64,000 bases of DNA from Lucifuga dentata (taxonomy: Eukaryota > Chordata > Actinopteri > Ophidiiformes > Bythitidae): NCBI GenBank assembly GCA_014773175.1, contig VXCM01000962.1, positions 124,001-188,000 of the forward strand, written 5' to 3'. This document shows positions 1 through 16,100 of this stretch, piece after piece. The translations under genes were made by a program, and so were the position numbers. Numbering within the stretch: position 1 is the stretch's first letter; each line of letters starts with the position of its first letter. The notes below the pieces were generated by a model that ran no database searches, was not told where the DNA came from, and was given only the letters and a program-made list of their open reading frames with translations.

Positions 1-638
1 TTGTTTGGTAAAATTATTTTAACTTACCCTCGTCAACAACCTAAACTAACATGTTTTAAATTAACAAGATTTCTACTGACCTCGTTAGGATGACTGGTAA
101 CATTTACCGTCTTTGTTACATGTTGCTCTCAAAATCTCTTTAAATTCACCACATGGCCTAAAATTAAATATACAAATGTCATTGGTGACTTGAAACACAT
201 TTTTATAGTTAACAAATAAGATGTCATCTGAATCAGCCTTTGTTTTAATTGACTCTGACCCAATTTGACTTGTTTTGATAATGTCCATCTCCTGTCTTCC
301 ACTCCCTTTTCTTGTTTATTTCATGATTGTATGTGGTGATGCTGGTGTGTTTACATATGTTGTAACTGATCTGTTTAACTAGTGGATATAACTGCTGGTC
401 TTTGCCAGCAGTAGAGGTTTTGAATCTCAGCTTGTTTTTATGTGGTTAAATATAGGAGTCCCAGTCCTGATGGTGCTTATGGTGATATTAAACTACATAC
501 AGAAACACAAACGATACTCAAGAGACACAACACAAAGGCTACATTGAGCCTCTGTTCTGATGTCAGCCTTTCAGGCGCTTGCTGTGCATTTTCTTGTGGA
601 CTTGTAATGTTGTGCACCTTTTTGTGTGTGTGTTAAAG
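1..638. other. Left edge, presumed intron of wbp1
   Basis: No coding exon can be supported here. The wbp1 reading frame enters at 639 through a splice acceptor, so this stretch is probably intron 1 or DNA just upstream of it. The short open frames show no signal peptide or family resemblance. The exon carrying the start codon and signal sequence is expected further left. Confidence 0.5.
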
Positions 639-3687
<3,049 letters not shown>

Positions 3688-5197
3688 CCGACAGAGAACC
3701 AAGCAACTAACCAGCCAATCAGCCCATGCATCACACAGGGTGATAAGAGATAGCTGTCACCATCATCATCACCGTGTCTGTCTTTGTTTTTTCAAATAAT
3801 ACATAGGCATGATTTTAAAATGGCGATGGTGATGATAACTAATCCTTAATGGCTTCTGATGAGATAAGATGAATTTTGCATTTTGTGGAGAAACTCAGTT
3901 TATTTTTTTTTTCTTCTGCTTTTTCTTAGTTGGAAAACCAGCAGATATTGTTGTTGATGCTCTATAGGTGTTTTTAGTTCAGAGAGAGAAGCTCTTGGGT
4001 AATGAGAAGGCGGATCAGCACGTGATTGTGATGAAACCAGAGTCAACTGTTTCTGTAGCTCCTACAGCTCTACGGTCACGTTTCCGTCTCTGTCTTATTA
4101 CCCTCCTTGGTCAGAACATTTCTAGCAATTTTTCTGCCTGATATTTTACTTCTGGTGGGGTCACGTTATACCAACATGGCCAACAACGCTTCTATCCCAT
4201 CCCCATTACCACTGAGCAGAGGTCAAAAACAAAACAAAACCAAGCCTGGAGGATGAAACCGGATAAAGAAAGGAGCACACATTTTGGTTTCCCAAAGCTT
4301 TGCGCGTTTATGTGTGTGTTGTCAAATTTAGGATACGCTGCATTGTGATGGCAGCTCTGTGGCTGAAGGTGTGTGATGTCCTCTCATGTGAAGTCCATGG
4401 GACTTTTTGCATTGAATTTGAGAGACCACAGAGGAAACAAACAAGAAAGAGTTTATTTTGTATTTGTTTTGTCCTGTTATTTTGTCTTCCTTAATGTCTC
4501 TGAGTTTGATTTTATTAATGAGCCCCCCTCCAACCCTCCTTTCCATGTAGATATTGATAATGTAGTCATCTTGGCTCTATGGGTTTGGAATAATCCACTT
4601 AAACCTGGTGTCCATGATTTATTTGTATGTGCATGAGATCTCTCCACTTTGGAATGTGACTGCATCTCATGAAATCAATATCCATGCAGGACAAAATTCC
4701 AGGACAGTTTCTAAGTCAATAAAAAGCCTTGTGGCGGCCCTGTGTTAGCCTGCGTGATATAGTAAGTTCGATAGTGAGTTGTGGCATCAGCACCATTATG
4801 AATGACTTGCTGTTTGCTCTACGATGTATAGTTTGGATGTTTAAAATGAAGGGTAAACTAGTTTTTGATCTTGATTTCATGCTCATTTGTGCTTTATTAA
4901 AAGCCACAGTAATCACCCTTAATTGCAACAAAGCTCCTGATGAGGGGCTGCTAGAGTGTGTAGTGAGTGTTGGATGTTTAAGTGCAGTAAGGAAGCCGTT
5001 TAGTCATGTATGGTGTGTATATATATTGCAAGTGCTGTAGCCTCCAAGTGGAAATATTTTACTCCAAATTAGGCTTTACAGCAGATGACTAACAGTGAAA
5101 AAGCACTGGTATTTTTGCATGAGGCATGACTTTATTTGTGTTTGAGTTGATGGGCATTCTTTCTAAATTCAGAACGATGAAATGAGTTGTAATTACT
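3688..5197 (+). other. Presumed proximal 3' UTR / downstream flank of wbp1
   Basis: No further coding sequence. An AATAAA hexamer at 4718-4723 is a possible polyadenylation signal; others follow at 5467-5472 (inside a transposon copy) and 10247-10252. Which one is used cannot be told from sequence. The short ORFs here lack any recognisable domain. Confidence 0.4.
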
Positions 5198-5201
5198 TTA
5201 A

Positions 5202-5703
5202 AGGACCATACTAGTGATCATGCATGTTTGAGCCCAGTATATACAACCTGAATATATGGTATGTTAGTGACAGTCCTGTTATTTTTTCAGATCCCCTAAT
5301 CTTTCAAAATCAAATGTTCAGGTGATACACCCACCGTAAAATTCACCTTAAAATTGTAGAAGGGATGGTCGTTTTAATTTCTCAGTAAAAGCCGTCTCTT
5401 CTCCCAGGACTATATTTCCTGGCGGAGAAATATGTTATCTTCTGTAGCTCTGTGTTGGATCAGTTAAATAAAGTTACTTCGGCAAAAAAACCCACAGTGA
5501 TGGATTACGCATCTCAAATATGTTTCACGTCTGTAAAACTTGATTTTAATAGTGTACTGAAATAAACTGAAATCAACGTCAGTCTGGAAGGTAGGAAAAA
5601 AATTCTAAAATATACTGCTAAAGTAGTCTATTTTGGGAAATGGTTGTCAGTAGCATAACATGTATATATTGGGCTCAAAATTCATGATCACCAGAATGAT
5701 CCT
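5202..5703 (-). mobile_element. TTAA-flanked inverted-repeat element, copy A (diverged)
   Basis: Begins AGGACCATAC and ends with the inverted counterpart GGATCCT, with TTAA at both flanks (5198-5201 and 5704-5707). The interior runs opposite to copies B, E and G: the segment CAAAATCAAATGTTCAGGTG lies near the left end and TGGAAGGTAGGAAAAA near the right. It has no coding capacity. It is the most diverged of the complete copies. Confidence 0.8.
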
Positions 5704-5707
5704 TTAA

Positions 5708-6487
5708 AGATTTTTAAGGTGATCAGCTGTTTGTCCTTCTGGCTTTACCTATTTACTTCCCAAAGTGACTCTTCACAGCCGTGGATACACAAGTAAAGAA
5801 ATGGACTGAGTTTCAACTTTAGACGCTGTGGATCAAGTTTCATTGTGTTGTTAGGACTCTGTGAGCCATGTTGTGCCGCTACGCTTTCGTCCCTGCTGCA
5901 CTTGGAAGGGCGGAGGATTTGCAGTGGTATTTTCCATTGGCAACAGAGGGACGGTGCATGAGCGGGATGAGGTGGATGTGCAGTGCAGCCGCTGTTGGCA
6001 CTGTTGCAAAATTGACTGTAATAACTGCTCCTTTGCCTTGCATGTTGCTTTCCCAGTATGTTGTCAGACAGGGAAAACTACAACCAAACAAAACTGTTGT
6101 GTGTTAAGTTTTCTGTTGTGAGATCTGTGTAAAACAAGTGGTAACTGATAAATCACTGAATGTGTTTTTATTTTTAAATCGAGAATTTAGTTTGGAACAT
6201 TGTTCATCAGCAGTTTCTCTGATTCTGTGTCAGAATGAGCACAGTGTCAAGATGCAGTTGTTCCTTCATGCAAGTACACAAAGTTCTGCTGCGGATTGAC
6301 CTTTATCATTGTTATAACATGACACTCCATGATGTAATGTATACACTGTCCATTAGCCAAATTGCACATTGAACATACACATTTTGGTGCTGGGACAAGA
6401 TTTTTGCATTTGAAATTTTTACTGAAGCAGCAGCTCTGACATTTACCATTATCTTTGCTTTGAAGATGTGTATTTAAACCTTGACGC
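5708..6487. other. Non-coding spacer between transposon copies
   Basis: Contains overlapping open frames near 5861-6121, none of which resembles a protein family or has a convincing start context. I see nothing else to annotate. Confidence 0.4.
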
Positions 6488-6491
6488 TTAA

Positions 6492-7070
6492 AGGACCATA
6501 CCATCCATTTTGCATGATTTAGCCTAATATATTCAATTTTCGTACAAGTAATGTTACTGACAATCATTTCCCAAAGCATACTACTGGAACAATGAGTTAA
6601 AAAAAATATTCCTACCTTCCAGACCACCACTGGTTTCAGTTCATTCTGGTATGCTATTAAAATTAATTTGTTGATACTTGAAACGTTCTTGGGATAATCT
6701 TGGGTAATCCATTATTGTGAATGAGATGTATATTCAGTTTTTTTTTAAATTTCATAGATTTAGCGTTTAAGCGCAATAAAAAGTATGGAGTGAATGTATG
6801 TCTCCACCAGGTAATATAGTCCCAAAAGAACACCTGCGTTTATCGAAAAATTTAAATGACCTCAACCTCATAATTTTGTGTAAGTATTAGCAGACGAAAC
6901 ATTGATTTTTAAGATGGATGTATCGCTTGAATATTTGATTTTGAAAGATTAAGAGATTTTACAAAATATCAGGAAAGCTGAAATATGGTTTTATCCTTTG
7001 GAAATGATTGTCAATAACCTTACGCGTATGAAAATTGAATATATTAAGCTCAAAATGGGTGGCATGGCCT
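6492..7070 (+). mobile_element. TTAA-flanked inverted-repeat element, copy B
   Basis: TTAA at 6488-6491 and 7071-7074 encloses AGGACCATACC at the left and its inverted match GGCATGGCCT at the right. The terminal inverted repeats span roughly 90 bases each and include TTCAATTTTC / GAAAATTGAA and GACAATCATTTCC / GGAAATGATTGTC. The interior has no ORF of note. I take this copy as the plus orientation of the family. Confidence 0.85.
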
Positions 7071-7074
7071 TTAA

Positions 7075-10000
7075 ATGATGAAGGTAAAAATGTCATTAAT
7101 ATCTTATTTAGATTAGTTAAATTAGATGTTTAAACTTCCTGTCACAACCTCCCTAATAGATCTTGAATGCACTTGTTAATCCCACCATTTTGTTTTTTAT
7201 TGACTGACAGGAATTGTAAGACTTCTTAAAAACACGACTCTGGATTGCTACATACAAATATGTCTAATTTTGTATCACCTCCCTAAAATGATGCAGGCAG
7301 CTTAGTGTCTTATGAACCTGAATCTCGCAGAACCCCGAGCTCTGCACTGCTGGTGGTTGTGTTTGTTTTTGGTGTCTTCTTCCATTTGAGCAAAATGGCC
7401 AATGCACCAATTATAATTGAAAGTGAATACTGTCACCACTTGTATTTACTTTAAGTAAGCCTAATCCCACTCAAAAAGTACAATTTGTATTTGGGAATTA
7501 AATGTAGAAAGTTGTGCAGCAGCAGTGACGTGTTTGCACTCTGTGTCGCGTCATCCAACATGAAGCCAGCAACATGTTCTGAAGATCTGCTACACTGTGA
7601 GCACCCATTAGGACATTTAAAAGTTAGACATTTTTGACCAACACACCTTAAACTGCCTTGCTTCACCACTAGAGAACAAATTTCTGCACAATAAAAAAAA
7701 GCCTCTGTGAGCGGAAACAGATGTGCTACTGCCTTATTAGCGTACATGTGGTTCTGTTCTGAAGTGCTCTGGAATGGTAATTAGTGAATTGTGTTTCAGG
7801 TTCGTGTTGTTCGAAGCGGTGATTTCTTCAGAGCACAGGAGTGCTCTTTTTGATCAGTAGACAATAGCGTTTGAGTTTGGTGTGAGATGTGTTCATTTGT
7901 AAGAAAAGGAAGTGGTTTACAGACATTGAAATCCCACATGATCTAAACTGCCATGGATGTGTTATGTAGTGACGTTGGTTTTGTGTCTGAGAGTTCTGCA
8001 GAATTCATAATACTGTTTTTGTCGAGTTAGTTGTCCAGACCAGATTTTGAGTTTGCTTGTTCTTCTTTTTGTTCTGTGGATGTGGTCAAATTAATTAGTG
8101 ATATCAAGTGATGAAAGGATGAGTAAAAAAAAAAAAAAAAAAAATTTTTTTTTTTGTTTGTTTTTGATTTGTATGGTTTTGTTGAGATTCCATGCTAGTT
8201 GTGTATTAGTGTTTGGAGGAAAAATGTGCTCCAAGAGAACCTGCTTTGTAACCTTTTTGCTAAGGTGCATTTAGACTTGATTTGTAAACAGATGTAGATA
8301 ACAGAATAGCGGGGGGAGGGAGGGAGGGGACGATCAGGGTTCTTTAGTGGAGGCCCAAACTGGAGGCCCATAGTTTTCCCTTTGCCAAACAGTACTATGC
8401 CTCCCTGGTTTTCAAATGTTTACTTAGATTAAGGGCTATATTAGTCATCAGTACTGGACAAAAATAGTCTAAATCATTCAGAGATTAATCTGCTCTCTGC
8501 TTTTCATTTTACACCACAGTTGCCGAAATCCATTATCTGAACATGGTTTCCGAAATCTGTTATGTGAACATGGTCGACGTTTGGATTTGAATGTCCTTTG
8601 ATGTACTGGACAACATATATTTAATAGCTGATTGTATATGATCATGTATGTTTGTTTTATAGGATTAACTTTGCCTTTTTTCCAACAAAAACTGAGGTGC
8701 GTAATGCAAACCCCCCACTCTCAAAAAGAATGATCCTTACTTAGGTGTGGTGACAGAAGTTGTGGCTTTGCTCTCTGGGCTGAAGCTCTGATTTGTCTTG
8801 GTCAGACTCGGGCCCACGCTGAAGCTACCGTTTGTTTCTCTCAGCTGTGGGATACGTGCACAGCTCAGCATGTCGTGAACCCTCAGAAACAGAGGCCACA
8901 GGACAAATCCACCCATGCTGCGAGGTTAAAGGAATACTTTACCAAAGTGGCGACCATCTGCGCGCTACACAGATCATTGCTGCGTTCGTGGGTGTGTGAT
9001 TACTGTGCTGATGGTCTTTGGTTTCCCACTCTCAGGGTTATCTTCAACAAGCAGTGCTAGAATTGTAAGATAATACGTTCCAGTCTCATCAAGCCAAAGC
9101 AGTTGTTTCATGATGTTTGTCTCCTTCTTGATCTGATATTATTTCCGCATCACGCACATCTCTGTAGTATATTGTACTTTACTCAACTAGGCTATGCAAA
9201 AACATAAACTTACTGTAATATGCTGCGATCCCTTTCTCACTCTGTCATTTCCTGTTTGGGCACCAGTACAAGCAATATACTCTTAGTACTTGTGGCACTG
9301 CACTGTACTTTGGTTGGTCTGTGTTCATGTTTTTGTTTAAGAAAAGTTGTTAAAATGTAAAAGAAAAACGACATATTGCTACTCCAACAATGTGTTTAGT
9401 ATGTATGCTTCAGAGGGCTTGAGTTAAAAGAAATTTATATAATTTTTTTTTTTTTTTNAATTTTTTTTTTTTTTTCTCTCGTTAGCTCTTTCCAGCGTTA
9501 TTGTGGATGGAAATACTGTTTGCCTGCCTCATCATCCACTAATAGTTTTTACTCTTGACTTAATGATAAACCACATTAATAAGATGTATAATGCGAATGA
9601 GAAAGTTGAATATATATAGCGTTTGTTGGATTTATTTTAGTTGATTTCTTGGTCTGATTTTGTTTCCCTGTGGATGTTTGCTACAGTTCAACCCCTTGAT
9701 TTTGTTGCACTAATTTGACTTATTGTGTCTCAGTTTATCTCCTAACAATCTTTCACTGACTGAATATTTAACCATTGCCTTTAATCCTCAGTTACATATA
9801 CATTTCAGAATTTTTATAATATATCTATAGTATATGTGAAGGTTGATGTAGAAATGGTTTGTGCACAGCTCAACAGACCTCCCCAAGTTATGAGAAGTTG
9901 TTAGACTCTGAATTTGTGCAAAGAAACAATATCACCATTATCTGTCAACAGTTTTTTCTTTGCGTTCTCTCAACCATATATAATACCGAGCAGGAGGTGG

Positions 10001-10631
10001 TGCCATGATTGATTTATGTGGAATTTAATTTTATTTTTGCCAAAATGAGAAAAACCCAAGTTTAAGAATGAAGCAGGCAACCACAGACAGACTTTTTCTA
10101 TGTCGTTTTCCTAACAACCAAGATTAAGCCAAAAAGAAAGGAAAAAAAAACAAAAACACGAAGCACTGAATGATGGATAACATGTTTTGGTTTAGTAAAA
10201 TGTCTGTTGTGTGCTCTGTGGGTCATCATTTCTATTTTATTTTTTTAATAAAACAAATACTGGCACTCAGCTGACAGCCTCTTGGTATTCATCTCTGAAA
10301 AAAAAATCTGTTTAATAGAATTTGCCTTTCAAAGAACCCTGGTATGTTGTTTTTAACATTTATGAAGCTTGGAAAACAGCTTCCTGTAGTGTTCAAGGAG
10401 AAATAGACCTCTCTTCCCCTGGTGTGTATACGCTGCTCCACCCAGGCATGTGATGGAACTGAGATATTGATCTAAAGAAACATCACAAGGCGGCGTGAGA
10501 GTTATGCAACACAAATTATTGATGAGATGACGACTAGCTAACGGTGTTTATACATAGTCTGTTAATGTGTTGGAGCAAATACAGAATAATACAAATGTGA
10601 GAAAACTTGTATAGCTACTTTTGAGAATATA
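7075..10631. other. Possible distal wbp1 3' UTR; non-coding
   Basis: No protein-coding gene is supported. Contents: an A20-T11 tract (8125-8155), a G-quadruplex-type run (8311-8329), a T tract broken by an N with 17 bp duplicated ends (9441-9475), and an AATAAA hexamer at 10247-10252 preceded by a T-rich stretch. If that last signal is used, wbp1 would have a 3' UTR of about 6.5 kb, which is long but not unheard of. Confidence 0.35.
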
Positions 10632-10635
10632 TTAA

Positions 10636-11260
10636 AGGACCCTACCACCCATTTGTTTAAGCCTAATATTTTCAATTTTCATAAGGTTACTGACAATTTT
10701 TACTCAAAGGATAAACCGTATTTCAGCTTTCCTGATATTTTGCAAAACCTTTAAATTTTTCAAAATCAAACATTCAAGCGATACACCCGCCGTAAAAATC
10801 AGTCTTTTGCCTGCTAATAGTTACGCAGGCTTACGAAGTCACGGTCTTTTAAATTTTTCAATAAACGCAGGTTTTCTTTTGGGACTATTCCCCAGTGGAG
10901 GCATAAATTCACTCTGCACTTTTTATTGCACTTAAAGGCTAAAATTACATAACTTAGAAAAAAAGACAAAACCTGAATACACGTCTTGTTCATAATGATT
11001 GATTACCTATCCCAAGAACGTTTCAAGTATCAATAAATTGATTTTAATAGCATAGCAGAATGAACTGAAACCAATGGTGGTCTGGAAGGTAGGAAAAAAA
11101 AAATCACCATTGCTTTGGGAAATGATTGTCAGTAATGTTATGTGTATGAAAATTGAATATATTAGGTTCAAACATGCAANGGAAATGATTGTCAGTAATG
11201 TTATGTGTATGAAAATTGAATATATTAGGTTCAAACATGCAAAATGAATGGTATGGTCCT
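10636..11260 (-). mobile_element. TTAA-flanked inverted-repeat element, copy C
   Basis: TTAA lies at 10632-10635 and 11261-11264; termini are AGGACCCTACC and GGTATGGTCCT. The interior is opposite to copy B (TTCAGCTTTCCTGATATTTT near the left, TCTGGAAGGTAGGAAAAA near the right). An N at 11180 with identical 62 bp flanks (11118-11179 and 11181-11242) inflates its length; the true element is probably about 560 bp. Confidence 0.85.
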
Positions 11261-11264
11261 TTAA

Positions 11265-13135
11265 AAACTTTGGTTTATTACTTACTGTTATGCGTGTGTG
11301 GTTGTTATCTGTTTGGGCCTTAGATTGAAAAGTAACGATTTAATGTATCTCGAAATCAGTTTTTTGTTTTTTTTTTTTCTATTCTGGCTCTTGTGTACCA
11401 CAACACTGCATATTTTCCATCTCTCCCTCATCTACCCTCTTCCTTGATCAAAATTTGGTGCCTTCCAGATCTTGAATGGCTAAACAAATCTGATTTAGCT
11501 GGAACAGGAACATATGAACTACTGGAGACCTAGGAACCAAGATTGAGAACCTAGAATCTAGAAATCTAGAACTTACCCCACTTTACGCCCTAAACAGATA
11601 ACCAAAGGTGCAGAATGTAATTGGAGGTATTTGGTCTTTAATTGGTAAAATGTAAATAGCTCAGAACACAGAAATAGGAAGTTAAAATGGTAAACAAGTT
11701 GGCATCAATGAATGAATACGAGGCACACTTTTCATACAAAAACAAGGCAATAAATAGAATGAAAATAAGGTAGGTTCTCAAAGTGGCTGCAGCAAATGGA
11801 AAAAAAAAGAACCTCATTAGATGTTTAGCAGAGGAGGTCCTCACACTTCACAGTTGGAGACAGAGCTCCACATGAAGATACATGATGTTGATACAGACTG
11901 GGAACCATTTTCAGAACGTGCAGTAGACGTGACGGAGTCGGCATCAGCTGGTCTGCGTTCAACAACTACAGTGCAGGTCTAGATTCAAAGGAAATAATGT
12001 GGGCAAACCAGCATGTTTAAACAGATGGTTCAGTCCACTGCAAAATACATACACGACACGTTCATAAATAAATAAAAAGAAACGGTGAAGCTTTCACACA
12101 ACAGAAGCAAAACGTAAAGGTCATATTCATAGTTGCAAAAACATCAGTGAGTGGGAAGACAGCTTTAATACATTATTGGTCTGTTGATCCCCTCCTTCCA
12201 GTGCAAAATCCAACTTCTCACGCTATTTAAATTTAACTGTGCCATAGATTTAATTTTTTTTTTTCCAAATGAATGAAATTGGGGAAAATTACAAATCAGT
12301 GATAACATGAGTGACAACTTGGTAAGAGCAAAAGAAAATATATATATATATATGTGTATGTATGTATGTATATATATATATATATATATATAAACTTTAT
12401 AAAATAAAGTCAGTTTTCAGTAGAGTTTACACGCACACGTTGCAAAAATACAGCTTAATCTGGACAAAATAAAACAGTGGTGGACTACATGGTTTGTCAA
12501 ATTAACCTCAAGAACCTCATGCATATTATGACAATTACAGGATAAGAATATATACTGTATAATAAATACAGAGGCAAACTTTGAGCTTACACAGTACTGA
12601 GATGGTTTTTTTTAAATTTGGTTGTAGTGCCATTTGGTGAGCACTTCAAGTCGTTTACAATACATCAGATAAGACATATCTTCACTGGTGTCTGCACAAT
12701 TTTGGTAAAGATGCTAAAGATGGCATATCAAATAGCCATAAAACTGACATCAGTGAAACAAATTCTTAGATGATTTCATTGGGACTTTAATTTTTGTCAA
12801 ATCTAGCAAAAAAAAAAAAAAAANAAAAAAAAAAAAAAAATCTATGTCTTAAGAAGTCTGCTGATGTGTAACACGCAGAGGAGGAAATGGTAAGGCCAAG
12901 CTGGTGTACATACTGTAAGTGTAAAATCAAAATCTTTTACTGCTTCATGACTAATGGTAAAGTTTGAGAATGACTGCAGCACTGTGATGCATCTTCTTTG
13001 AACAGTGTCGTCCTCCAGAAAACCAACTTGCTGCATTGTGCTGGCCGACAGCAGAGTCTCAGTGCAGTTGTGTCCGCAGACTGCAGTCGTAATGGCGGTG
13101 ATGGAGGGGAGGCTCTCCCTCTGTCCTACTCTTGC
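11265..13135. other. Presumed lman2l 3' UTR and spacer
   Basis: Lies downstream of the lman2l stop (minus strand). It holds a TA/TATG microsatellite (about 12338-12392), an A16-N-A16 tract (12808-12840, assembly join) and unique AT-rich sequence. No coding exon is seen. The true polyadenylation site of lman2l cannot be fixed; TTTAAT (ATTAAA on the minus strand) occurs several times. Confidence 0.4.
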
Positions 13136-16100
13136 TCAGTAGAAGCGCTTGCGTCGGTTCTCGCTCCAGTAGCTGTAAACCACCAGGCCGACCACAATTA
13201 AGAAGAAACAACCCAGCATGGAGAAGAGCGCAGTGAAGAAAATAGCTATTCCGCTCATCCCCTCTTCAGTATCACTCACTGCAAGGAACAGATACAGAGC
13301 TGATGAAACTCTAAATCTGGGGTACTCAAATACAAATCGTAAAGGTCCACAAAGAAAATTACAGTACTACTAATTACTACTAGCTAACTACTGACAAATC
13401 TAGACAACTAACTGCTGATGAAACTAGACTACTAGCTGACTGCTCACGAAACTAAATGCGCTGTCAACTCTCAATGAGCCCAATGTGTCAACCCATCGTT
13501 GTCATGGAGATGATGGGACGCTGAATATGACTGGACCAAACCAAAGCAGAATGACATTCTCACACAGACAGTGGAGCAGTCGGACATTCGGAGCGCTGCT
13601 TATAGTGGAGAAAGCGGAGAATTTTGATTCGTTGTGTGACAGCAATGTCTCGCAGATATTACAAATAATACATATGAAAAGTATAATTTGGTCAGAGTCC
13701 GGAGACAGTTGTGGTTCGGTCCAGATCCGGACCGGAGTCTGGACTTTGAAGATGACTGCTCTAAATTATCTTGACAGTAAGAGACTTCATATGATAACTA
13801 ATGATGATGTGTGTGTTCGTGTTTTGGGCTTACATCTAAGTAGATCTAAGTTATCTACACTGGGAATGATTATTTCCTCTTCCTCCTCCTCCTCCTCCTC
13901 TTCCTTTTGACTCCGTATCACTGTCAGTTCATAGAGTTTCAGCGAAATTAAATCATGATTATCTATAAATTAAGAATTAGAAAAGATTAGTACACAACAG
14001 GAATGCACAAGGCTGAAGTGTACAAGGCTGAAAACAGGCTGTGAAATGTTTGTGGCAGTTGTTTACTTGAGAGTTCTCCGGTGATGGCTGAAGCTCCAAA
14101 GTAGTATCCTTGAGGAAGCCGCACCCCGGGTATGTCCAGACAGTCCCTCCATTCATGCTGCCCGTCTATGTCTATCATCACCTGTTAAACAGAGGCAATC
14201 AGGGAGTCATTTCAACTCTGCCCATGCATGACAGATCCCAGTGTATCCTTAAAACCACATTGAAGACATGAGGACGCGTCTGCATGTGCCTTACTGTGAG
14301 CCTGCGGCGGATGTATCGGATGAAGAGGAAGGTGTCGTGGTTGAGGTTGCGCACCATGGCGTTACAGCCACCCAGCTCGGTTGGATGACCATCCCGCTCA
14401 TGGTCGTAGCTGATGCTGCCATTCCCCACCATGGCCAGCACAAAGGGGAAGGTTCTCTTGAGACATGAGAACATGTCTGGATTTAAATTAGGGCTTTTGC
14501 ATGTGCTTTCATAGCGCTGACAGCAGAAAAGATTTTCACTGGGCTGCTCACATTTCAAAGCCATACAGTTTAACATGCAAATGTTGTTTGACAAGAGTTT
14601 AGTCAAACTGGCTGGAATTAACACCAGCCACAGAGCTTTCCGTCTAAAATCCTGTGCAGCTTTAGTTAGTTATACCCATGTTATTATTCCTGAACTATGA
14701 TGTTAAAATGAATCCTATTCTGCATCACAGAGACATGCAATCAACACTTAAGTTGGTGAAATCTTCCTAAAGGACCATACTGGCCATTTTGCATGTTTGA
14801 GCCTAATATTTTAAATTTTCATATACGCAACATTACTGACAATCATTTCCCAAAGCATAGGAGATTTTGCAAAATATCAGGAAAGCTGAAATACAATTTT
14901 ATCCTTTGGGAAATGGTTATCAGTAATATAACGTATGAAAATTGAATATATTAGGCTCAAACATGCATAATGGCCAGTATGGTCCTTTAAGCTGTGTGGT
15001 ATGAAATGTGACTGAGTTTTATTTAGTCGCATGTATTTTTTTAAACATGACATAATATTGTTCCTCTCTGTAATGTCCACAAAATGATACTAAGGGCAAC
15101 AAAGGCATTGGTAACAAATTTGTTACTATATCCATTTAACCACAATGATGTAATCTACTGAGCAGCAACAAATCAGTGCTGCTGTATGTAAGGAAGTTAG
15201 ACATGGGTTGGTGTAAAACGTGTTCCAAAAGTTTGTTACCTGTGTGCGAGTGCTGTATCTCTTCTTCTGCGCCTGTCTCCAGTGGATGCCATAAAACACA
15301 AGACCAGTCTGTTTACAGAAATATGCAAGACAACTACTTTGCCTGCATGATCAGAATATGTAAATTCTTATTGAGAAATACTGTCAGTGTGAGACTAAAG
15401 AACTAATTTGTAATTACACCCTGATTTGAATCTTGGCTTTTCTCTATGATGGGCATCAACAGCTTTGATATAACAGACAATGATACATCAAACATGAAAA
15501 TGACACTGCCTATTTATGCCTATATTTTCATGCATTGGGCTCAAGCATGCATGATCACTGGTACGCTCCTTAATGGACCTTACCACCCATTTTGCATGTT
15601 TGACCCTAATATATTCAATTTTCATACACATAATGTTACTGACAATCATTTTCCAAAGCATACTACTAGAACTGTGAATTAAAAAATTTTTCCCTACCTT
15701 CCAGATCGCCATTGGTTTCAGCTCATTCTGGTACCCTATTAAAATCAACTTGTTGATACTTGAAATGTTCTTGCGATAGGTAATCCATCATCGCCAACAA
15801 GATGTGTATTCAGGTTTTTGTTCGAAGTGACGTAATTTTAGCCTTTAAGCACAATAAAAAACGCGGAGTGAATGTATGTCTCCACCAGGGAATATAGTCC
15901 CAAAAGAGGACCTGCATTTATCAAAAAATTTAAACGACTTAAACTTCACAAGGCTGCGTAATTATTAGCAGGTGAAACATTGATTTTTAAGGTGAGTGTA
16001 TCGCTTCAATATTTGATTGTGAAAGATTAAGATTTTGCAAAATCTCAGGAAAGATGAAATACAGTTTTATCCTTTGGGAAATGATAGTAACATAACATGT

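Noticed and set aside
5861..6121. Two overlapping open frames of about 80 codons between transposon copies
   Set aside because: Neither resembles a known family; composition and position fit non-coding spacer.
13485..13910. 141-codon plus-strand open frame
   Set aside because: Partly antisense to lman2l exon 7 (its serine run is the reverse of the glutamate run); no plus-strand gene features.
14268..14468. Plus-strand open frame over lman2l exon 5
   Set aside because: Antisense shadow of the conserved lectin exon.
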